From positions 1 to 10,506 of the forward strand of contig DRQB01000055.1 of assembly GCA_011330645.1 (NCBI GenBank): a stretch of 10,506 nt of DNA. Reading direction: 5' to 3'. The stretch is from Campylobacterota bacterium. Lineage in GTDB: Bacteria; Campylobacterota; Campylobacteria; Campylobacterales; Sulfurovaceae. Shown here one piece after another: positions 5,992-10,506 of this stretch. Each line of letters starts with the position of its first letter. Position 1 is the first letter of the stretch. The notes below the pieces were generated by a model, which worked only from the letters and a program-made list of their open reading frames with translations, had not been told where the DNA came from and did no database searches. The position numbers and the translations under genes are program-made.

Positions 5992-7085
5992 TACTCTAAT
6001 ACCTCTTTTATATGCGCTTCAAATTTATCTAACTCTACCAAAAAGGCATCATGCCCATAATCACTCTCTACTTCCAAGTACGTATGCTTCTGCCCATTAC
6101 GTTCCATCATCTTTGCGATGTGTTCCATCTCCGAAGGGAAGAACAGATAGTCCGAAGAAAAGCTTATAAGATGCACATTGGCTTTGATACGGCTAATCGC
6201 ATCATGTAAAGAGTCATATCCACGGCTCAGGTTAAACGTATTAATCGCTTTGACTATATAGAGGTAAGAAAGTGGGTCAAAAATACGCGAAAAATTGTTC
6301 GTATTATACTCCATATATCGCTCTACTTCATAACGTCCAAAGAGTTCAAAAAGACCATCATTATTGACATAGTTACGCCCAAACTTCTCATCCATAGACT
6401 CAGGAGAAAGGTAAGAGATATGCCCTGCGATGCGTCCAATAGCTAAGCCATCCAAGCCCTCTTCTTTAAAGTCATCTTTCTCATAGTTACCATGTTTAAA
6501 ACGTGGGTCTCTGCGTATGGCTTCTACGGCTACCTTGTTAAAGGCTATCGTCCAAGGACGTGTTGCATACGTAGCTGCTAAAGAGATGATGTCATTCGCA
6601 AAATTAGGATAGTCCACAGCAAACTGCAACGCCTGCATACCACCCATAGAACCACCCACTACTGCCCGTACATGATGTATACCAAGATCAGAGAGTAGAT
6701 GCATTTGCGCACGTATCATATCTTTGATGGTTACGACTGGGAATTTAAGTCTGTAAGGGGCTTGGGTTGTGTAGTTGTTACTCATAGGCCCGGTACTACC
6801 AAAACAAGAGCCTACAACATTTGTAGAGATGACAAAATACTTATTCGTATCTAAGGCTTTACCTTCACCGATGAGTCCATCCCACCAGCCAGCTTTACGC
6901 TCACCCTCATACACACCTGCAGCATGATGAGAACCAGAGAGTGCATGACAAACCAAAATGACATTAGACTTGTCCTCATTTAACTCACCATAGGTCTCAT
7001 ACGCTATCTCATAAGGCTCTAAAATACGCCCACTTTCTAGGTACAAAGGGGAGCTAAAATGGGCTGTTTTGGTTTCGATTTTCAT
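5991..7085 (-). CDS. metX: Homoserine O-acetyltransferase (MetX)
   Basis: Activates homoserine with an acyl group, normally acetyl from acetyl-CoA, in the first dedicated step of methionine synthesis in the cytoplasm. The 364-residue alpha/beta hydrolase has CHALSGSHHAAG (46-57), CFGSTGP (94-100), the nucleophile elbow VVGGSMGGMQALQFA with Ser146, the acid Asp312 in SFSSDYLFFP, and His345 in SDYGHDAFL. Length and triad are standard. Family members can use succinyl-CoA instead, so acetyl specificity is inferred, helped by the MetY gene just upstream. The ribosome binding site is weak (no clear AGGAG before the ATG at 7083-7085). It leads the coupled metX-xseB-nitrilase-like-MoeB-like operon. 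Confidence 0.96.
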   Translation of the reverse strand: MKIETKTAHFSSPLYLESGRILEPYEIAYETYGELNEDKSNVILVCHALSGSHHAAGVYEGERKAGWWDGLIGEGKALDTNKYFVISTNVVGSCFGSTGPMSNNYTTQAPYRLKFPVVTIKDMIRAQMHLLSDLGIHHVRAVVGGSMGGMQALQFAVDYPNFANDIISLAATYATRPWTIAFNKVAVEAIRRDPRFKHGNYEKDDFKEEGLDGLAIGRIAGHISYLSPESMDEKFGRNYVNNDGLFELFGRYEVERYMEYNTNNFSRIFDPLSYLYIVKAINTFNLSRGYDSLHDAISRIKANVHLISFSSDYLFFPSEMEHIAKMMERNGQKHTYLEVESDYGHDAFLVELDKFEAHIKEVLE

Positions 7086-7117
7086 TGGGTACTTTTGTGC
7101 TTAAATTTAATTGTAAT

Positions 7118-7126
7118 ATTTTATCA
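7118..7126 (-). promoter_or_regulatory. Possible promoter (extended -10) for the metX operon
   Basis: The minus strand reads TGATAAAAT, one mismatch from TGnTATAAT, about 33 bases before the metX ATG. A separate promoter is needed if the terminator after metY works, because only the repeat element and this AT-rich stretch lie between the two genes. I saw no SAM riboswitch and no convincing operator palindrome apart from the repeat. Confidence 0.4.
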
Positions 7127-7135
7127 TATTTAAAC

Positions 7136-7239
7136 TTGTAGGGTGCGGTTGCTACCGCACCACATAATAAAATTCGAAAAAAAGAAAACTTTTGCCGTAA
7201 GGGCTATTAAAAAGGTGCTGTGGCAACAGCACCCTACAA
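7136..7239. mobile_element. MITE-like element with 26-bp imperfect terminal inverted repeats
   Basis: The left end (7136-7161, beginning TTGTAGGGTGCGGTTGC) and the reverse complement of the right end (7214-7239, beginning TTGTAGGGTGCTGTTGC) match at 23 of 26 positions. Each end is itself a hairpin: GGTGCGGT / ACCGCACC around TGCT at 7142-7161, and GGTGCTGT / ACAGCACC around GGCA at 7214-7233. The 52-bp centre is AT-rich and non-coding. The element ends exactly where the metY stop codon begins. No clear target-site duplication is visible and it encodes no transposase. A related remnant lies at 9096-9156. Calling it mobile is an inference; a REP- or BIME-like repeat is the alternative. Confidence 0.65.
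7207..7233 (-). terminator. Intrinsic terminator after metY, formed by the repeat's right end
   Basis: Read on the minus strand, 6 bases after the metY stop codon, the stem GGTGCTGT / ACAGCACC (8 perfect base pairs, loop TGCC) is followed at once by TTTTTAATAG. A GC-rich stem plus a run of five U's is the standard rho-independent form. The terminator is part of the inverted-repeat element, so the repeat appears to have been adopted as the end of the metY transcript. Confidence 0.75.
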
Positions 7240-8499
7240 TTACCCTAAAGCTTTCCCCAAGTCATCTATCAAATCTTGTGTATCTTCAAGCCCAACAGAA
7301 AGACGTACAAGCCCACCAGGTACACCTGCATCTATTAGCTCTTGAGCAGAGAGTTGCTGATGTGTAGTACTTGCTGGATGCGTAATGATAGACTTACTAT
7401 CACCAATGTTAACTACCAGTGAGAAAATATCTGTACTATCGGCTATCTTTTGTGCAGTCTCTTTGTCCGATACTTCAAATGAGAGTAGTCCTGAGTGTCC
7501 ACCTTTGAAGTACTTTTGTCCTAACGCATAGTTAGCATCAGACTTCAGTCCGGGGTAGTTTACTTTTCCTACTTTTGGATGTGCTTCTAAAAACTCTGCG
7601 ATGGCAAGTGCCGAACTTGAGTGCTGTTTCATACGTAGTGGCAATGTCTCTAAACCTTGTATATTTAACCAAGAATTAAATGGTGCAGGTGTAGCACCCA
7701 AGTCACGCAAAAGTGCCAGTCTTACTCTAAGCGTAAAGAGTGGTAAAGGTAAATCACTATACACAAGCCCATGGTAACTCTCATCTGGCTCATTAAAGTG
7801 TGCGTAACGTGGGTTACCTTTTATCTTCTCTACCAAGTCATGACGCTCTACAAGCATACCACCAAGAGCCGTTCCTTGCCCTATGGTGTATTTACTCGTA
7901 CTATGTACAGTCAAGTCAACGCCATAATCAAACGGCTTACAAAGTATGGGTGTACCCACAGTATTATCTACACATGTCAAGATGTTATGCTTGTTAGCAA
8001 TAGCCACAATCGCATCAAAATCTGCTACATCAATGCTAGGATTTGTGATACTTTCAAAAATGATGATTTTTGTCTTATCATCTACCAATGCTTCTATCTC
8101 ATTAGGGTTACGTACATCAAAATAACGTGTCTCTATACCAAAACGTTTGATGGTATGCCCTGTAAGTGTTGTAGTCCCTCCATACACTTGTTTTGCCACG
8201 ATGATGTTATCTCCAGCCTCAGCCACATTGGCAATGGCATAAAAGATAGCTGCCATACCAGATGCAGTAGCAATACCAGCTAGTCCACCTTCAAGTGCAG
8301 CAAAACGCTTTTCAAATACATCTGAGGTAGGGTTCATAAGACGTGTATAGATGTTCCCAAGCTCTTTGAGTGCAAACAAGTTCGCTGCATGTTCCGTGTC
8401 TCTAAACTCATACGCTGTAGTTTGGTAAATTGGTACAGCCATAGTCCCCTGTGCATCCTTCTCATATCCTGCGTGTATTGCTATTGTTTGTTCATGCAT
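7240..8499 (-). CDS. metY: O-acetylhomoserine sulfhydrylase (MetY)
   Basis: PLP enzyme of the Cys/Met metabolism family that converts O-acetylhomoserine and sulfide directly to homocysteine. The 419-residue length fits MetY rather than the roughly 380-residue cystathionine enzymes. Visible landmarks are VPIYQTTAYEF (22-32), IYTRLMNPTSDVFEKR (50-65), ATASGMAAI (77-85), the PLP-binding HSTSKYTIGQGTALGG with Lys203, the insert typical of MetY (about 228-262), and the C-terminal SIITHPASTTHQQL and GLVRLSVGLED. The ribosome binding site AAGGAA is well placed before the ATG at 8497-8499. Only 12 bases separate it from the upstream toxin gene. With metX downstream it completes direct sulfhydrylation, sensible in a sulfide-rich habitat. 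A broader sulfhydrylase role cannot be excluded. Confidence 0.94.
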   Translation of the reverse strand: MHEQTIAIHAGYEKDAQGTMAVPIYQTTAYEFRDTEHAANLFALKELGNIYTRLMNPTSDVFEKRFAALEGGLAGIATASGMAAIFYAIANVAEAGDNIIVAKQVYGGTTTLTGHTIKRFGIETRYFDVRNPNEIEALVDDKTKIIIFESITNPSIDVADFDAIVAIANKHNILTCVDNTVGTPILCKPFDYGVDLTVHSTSKYTIGQGTALGGMLVERHDLVEKIKGNPRYAHFNEPDESYHGLVYSDLPLPLFTLRVRLALLRDLGATPAPFNSWLNIQGLETLPLRMKQHSSSALAIAEFLEAHPKVGKVNYPGLKSDANYALGQKYFKGGHSGLLSFEVSDKETAQKIADSTDIFSLVVNIGDSKSIITHPASTTHQQLSAQELIDAGVPGGLVRLSVGLEDTQDLIDDLGKALG

Positions 8500-8511
8500 T
8501 ATTATTCCTTT

Positions 8512-8808
8512 TTAATGTATTTTATCCGTATAGCTATTGTGTGCATTTAAAATTCTTATGATTACTATTTCTTCTTGCTTCACTATGTAAAATATCAAAT
8601 AATTTTCATAGACAAGTACCCTGCAATCTTTATCTATCTTTTTTTGTTTACACTCTATCCCCATATATGGGTTATCTTCCAACAATGTTATAAATATATC
8701 AAGCTTATCTATATATTCAATAGCAGACATAGGTTTGTCTTCATAGATAAGTTGAAACAACTCAGCTAAGTCAGCTTCTGCCAACTCTGTATATCGAATG
8801 TTATACAT
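8512..8808 (-). CDS. RelE/ParE family toxin
   Basis: The 98-residue protein has the typical length and layout of the RelE/ParE fold: MYNIRYTELAEADLAELFQLI (strand and long helix), a second helix IEYIDKLDIFITLLEDNP, MGIECKQ, then the C-terminal strands RVLVYENYLIFYIVKQEE and IVIIRILNAHNSY. Members either cleave mRNA on the ribosome (RelE type) or poison gyrase (ParE type); the sequence does not settle which, and the Tyr/His-rich end is not diagnostic. The start overlaps the antitoxin gene by 8 bases and has no good ribosome binding site, indicating coupled translation. It stops 12 bases before metY. The frame is intact. Confidence 0.85.
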   Translation of the reverse strand: MYNIRYTELAEADLAELFQLIYEDKPMSAIEYIDKLDIFITLLEDNPYMGIECKQKKIDKDCRVLVYENYLIFYIVKQEEIVIIRILNAHNSYTDKIH

Positions 8809-9007
8809 ATTTAGATTTTAAGTTTTTGAAAATTTCTTTATGCGATTTGGAACTCAGTTTAGAGTTTAAGCCTTTCTCTACCTCTTTATCTAAATGAGAT
8901 AAGTCATCATTAGCTTCAGAAAGACTAGACATAAGTGTATTTATGATGAGATACCTATCTTTAGGGTTTAAAGTAAGTGCTTCATCTATGATGTCATTAA
9001 TACCCAT
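8801..9007 (-). CDS. Antitoxin of the RelE/ParE-type pair
   Basis: A 68-residue protein upstream of and overlapping the toxin by 8 bases, the usual antitoxin-first order. The N-terminal part, IIDEALTLNPKDRYLIINTL followed by MSSL, matches the L-P-x-x-R-x-x-L-x-x-x-L-x-x-SL pattern of the small 'addiction module component' antitoxins (the TIGR02574 / Unstab_antitox type). The second half is charged and ends in HKEIFKNLKSKYV, likely the toxin-wrapping segment. The ribosome binding site AAAAGGAT lies before the ATG at 9005-9007. The assignment rests on short patterns plus context. Confidence 0.8.
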   Translation of the reverse strand: MGINDIIDEALTLNPKDRYLIINTLMSSLSEANDDLSHLDKEVEKGLNSKLSSKSHKEIFKNLKSKYV

Positions 9008-9036
9008 AAGTGTATCCTTTTATTTGCATTTAAAAT

Positions 9037-9049
9037 ATTATAACATAAT
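9037..9049 (-). promoter_or_regulatory. Promoter and possible operator of the toxin-antitoxin pair
   Basis: The minus strand reads TGTTATAAT (9037-9045), a perfect extended -10, about 30 bases before the antitoxin start. The same bases form the inverted repeat ATTAT-AAC-ATAAT (9037-9049). A palindrome over the -10 is where a toxin-antitoxin complex would bind for autorepression. The arms are only 5 AT-only bases, so the operator reading is weak while the promoter reading is good. If metY has no promoter of its own, this promoter also drives metY. Confidence 0.5.
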
Positions 9050-9095
9050 TTGATTATTGGGTTATGCAGACATTTGTAATTTTTTTCAAGAAGCA

Positions 9096-9156
9096 TTGTA
9101 GGGTGCTGTTGCTACAGCACATTTGACTAGTATCACAATAGGAGCTATTAAGAAAG
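9096..9156. repeat. Eroded second copy of the inverted-repeat element
   Basis: Bases 9096-9120 (TTGTAGGGTGCTGTTGC..., ending GCAC) match the reverse complement of the right end of the element at 7136-7239 with one mismatch in 25, and its left end with two. They form the same hairpin (GTGCTGT / ACAGCAC, loop TGCT). About 20 bases further on, GGAGCTATTAAGAAAG (9141-9156) resembles GGGCTATTAAAAAGG (7201-7215) of the first copy. The centre is shorter by about 20 bases and the right terminal repeat is not recognisable, so this copy looks deleted and decayed. No U-run follows the hairpin in either direction. The rest of the 9008-9162 gap holds only the toxin-antitoxin promoter. Confidence 0.6.
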
Positions 9157-9162
9157 TTAAAA

Positions 9163-9675
9163 TTATTCTAAAAATTCAGGAGGTGAAATCCCAAATTTTT
9201 TAAGTTTTTTTGATTCTCTTTCGAAGACATCTTCACTTACCCAAGTACCTGTATATATATCAATACCATCTTTATTTATAATTGATAGACTCAAAAGTTT
9301 TTTTCCTCTATTGAGTGTTTCTTTAATGTGTATCTTTTTAAATTCATCTTTTGATCTTGCACTAGTACATCGCCAATAAAAACGTGGTTCATAAGGAATA
9401 TCTATTATCCTTCTATTTCCAAGTGTATCCATTTCTATATATGCTGGATAAGATTTATGTCTTTTATAAAATGCACTTTTATTTTTAAATCTTGATTGAT
9501 ATTCTTTGCTAGATAACCATCGGGTGAACTTATTTTCTCTTTCCCCGATATGTGTAATATCTGTGGTACTTCCTTGTATAGACTTTGATGCAAGATTATT
9601 TTGGGAACTATTACACTTATTTATAGAAAATAAAATTACAATAATTGCTATTAGTATAATAATTTTTGCATTCAT
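9163..9675 (-). CDS. Membrane-anchored hypothetical protein
   Basis: A 170-residue protein I do not recognise. It starts MNAK followed by a hydrophobic segment IIILIAIIVILFSI (5-18), then Lys and Cys21. The residues before the Cys (INK) do not form a lipobox, so an uncleaved membrane anchor with a periplasmic, lysine-rich body is the better reading. The body contains SSKEYQSRFKNKSAFYKRHK (55-74), YEPRFYWRCTSARSKDEF (95-112) and a C-terminus ending ISPPEFLE. It begins 23 bases after the guaB stop, with AAGGAA in that gap but 11 bases from the ATG, so it may be read from the guaB transcript. It is AT-rich and ends beside the eroded repeat, which suggests an accessory gene. Confidence 0.7.
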   Translation of the reverse strand: MNAKIIILIAIIVILFSINKCNSSQNNLASKSIQGSTTDITHIGERENKFTRWLSSKEYQSRFKNKSAFYKRHKSYPAYIEMDTLGNRRIIDIPYEPRFYWRCTSARSKDEFKKIHIKETLNRGKKLLSLSIINKDGIDIYTGTWVSEDVFERESKKLKKFGISPPEFLE

Positions 9676-9698
9676 GTTATTCTATTTTCCTTTTGTTA

Positions 9699-10506
9699 CT
9701 ATCCGTGATAATTCGGAGATTCTTTAGTAATAGTCACATCATGCACATGACTCTCTTTAAGTCCTGCAGAGGTAATCTCTACAAATTCTGCTTTTTCCCA
9801 GAATACTTTGATACTCTCAGAACCACAGTAACCCATAGATGAACGAAGTCCACCTATCATTTGGTGTACTACGTCTGCTATTTTACCACGGTAAGGTACA
9901 CGACCTTCTATCCCTTCTGGCACAAGCTTATCTGCTGCGGTTCCTTCTTGGAAGTAACGGTCTGTACTTCCTTTGGTCATCGCACCGATACTTCCCATTC
10001 CTCTGTACTCTTTGAACTGACGTCCATTAAAGAGTATCATCTCTCCTGGTGCTTCGTATGTTCCTGCAAGTGCAGAACCTAACATTACACAGCTACCACC
10101 CACTGCCAATGCTTTTGCTACATCACCAGAGTATTTGATACCACCATCAGCGATAACAGGAACACCTGCTTTATTGGCTACCTGTGCTACTTCATCGATA
10201 GCTGAAATCTGAGGTACACCCACACCTGCAACGATACGAGTCGTACAGATAGACCCAGGCCCGATACCAACTTTCACACCATCTGCCCCTGCGTCTATAA
10301 GGTCTTGAGCAGCTGCTGCAGTTGCAATATTACCTGCAATTACATCTACATCAAGCTCTTTTTTGATGAGTTTTACTGTATCTATGATACCTTGAGAGTG
10401 ACCATGAGCTGAGTCAAGTACAATCACATCAACGCCCGCTTCTACCAATGCAGTAGCACGGTCAAGTTGCCCTACGCCAATAGCAGCTGCCACTCTTAAA
10501 CGTCCA
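9699..10506 (-). CDS. guaB: IMP dehydrogenase, C-terminal part (runs off window)
   Basis: Oxidises IMP to XMP with NAD+, the committed step of GMP synthesis. The frame is open to the right edge (GRLRVAAAIG continues beyond the window), so the visible 268 residues lack the N-terminus and the CBS domains. Visible are VLDSAHGHS (NAD site), VKVGIGPGSICTTRIVAG with the catalytic Cys (codon 10245-10247), PVIADGGIKYSGDVAKALA, GSALAGTYEAPGE, YRGMGSIGAM, RYFQEG of the flap, EGIEGRVPYRG and the C-terminal GYCGSESI with TKESPNYHG. The stop is doubled as TAG TAA. Secure. Confidence 0.98.
   Translation of the reverse strand, partial: GRLRVAAAIGVGQLDRATALVEAGVDVIVLDSAHGHSQGIIDTVKLIKKELDVDVIAGNIATAAAAQDLIDAGADGVKVGIGPGSICTTRIVAGVGVPQISAIDEVAQVANKAGVPVIADGGIKYSGDVAKALAVGGSCVMLGSALAGTYEAPGEMILFNGRQFKEYRGMGSIGAMTKGSTDRYFQEGTAADKLVPEGIEGRVPYRGKIADVVHQMIGGLRSSMGYCGSESIKVFWEKAEFVEITSAGLKESHVHDVTITKESPNYHG

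Noticed and set aside
7086..7239. SAM riboswitch or other methionine-responsive RNA upstream of metX
   Set aside because: The structure here is fully explained by the inverted-repeat element; no conserved riboswitch core is visible, and there is none in the short gap before metY.
7771..8283. Plus-strand open frame of 170 codons
   Set aside because: It lies wholly antisense to metY, and its composition (many Cys, Thr and Ile) is that of a shadow frame; there is no ribosome binding site or family resemblance.
8500..8530. GATAAAAT near the end of the toxin gene as a metY promoter
   Set aside because: A poor -10 match, and the transcript would start only a few bases before the ribosome binding site; not supported enough to annotate.
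7136..9156. CRISPR array or composite transposon bounded by the two repeat copies
   Set aside because: There are only two copies, 1.9 kb apart, with ordinary metY and toxin-antitoxin genes between; no spacer periodicity, cas genes or transposase.
1..10506. tRNA or rRNA genes
   Set aside because: No cloverleaf-like stretch or rRNA signature was noticed on either strand; every gap between genes is under about 160 bases and is accounted for above.

Overview
This window reads as a low-GC chromosomal segment from a member of the Campylobacterota (Epsilonproteobacteria), probably a Sulfurovum- or Sulfurimonas-like sulfur-metabolising bacterium. The pointers are the rplU-rpmA-obgE-proB-fmt gene order known from Campylobacter, a short glutamate 5-kinase lacking the PUA domain, extended -10 promoters (TGnTATAAT) without clear -35 boxes, and a direct-sulfhydrylation methionine pathway (MetX plus MetY). 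The species is an inference. All but one of the genes lie on the minus strand, so transcription runs from high to low coordinates.

Layout in transcription order (right to left). At 9699-10506 is the C-terminal part of guaB (IMP dehydrogenase), followed by an unrecognised membrane-anchored protein (9163-9675). A patch with an eroded copy of an inverted-repeat element (9096-9156) and a type II toxin-antitoxin pair (8512-9007) follow. Twelve bases after the toxin comes metY (7240-8499), then a 104-bp MITE-like element (7136-7239) whose right end forms an intrinsic terminator for metY. Next is a tightly coupled operon, metX-xseB-nitrilase-like-ThiF/MoeB-like (4299-7085), in which each stop codon overlaps the next start as TAATG. 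After it come a small lipoprotein with an EF-hand-like loop (3929-4264) and ridA (3500-3889). rplU-rpmA (2810-3401) has its own promoter and terminator. The only plus-strand gene, a small lipoprotein-like protein (2465-2764), sits between rpmA and obgE. Finally obgE-proB-fmt (1-2335) runs off the left edge.

How the genes work together: MetX activates homoserine as its O-acetyl ester and MetY exchanges the acetate for sulfide to give homocysteine, the direct route to methionine. RidA removes reactive enamine/imine products of PLP enzymes. Fmt formylates initiator Met-tRNA, L21 and L27 are 50S proteins, ObgE is a 50S-assembly GTPase, ProB starts proline synthesis, XseB is the small subunit of exonuclease VII, and GuaB commits IMP to GMP.

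Most of the window is ordinary housekeeping sequence. The points that merit a second look are: a nitrilase-fold protein that has lost its catalytic Cys and Lys but stays translationally coupled to a zinc-less ThiF/MoeB-like enzyme; the MITE-like repeat that supplies the metY terminator, with a decayed relative 1.9 kb away; and a toxin-antitoxin pair placed so that metY may depend on its promoter. I saw no clear evidence of a wholly new defence or mobile system.
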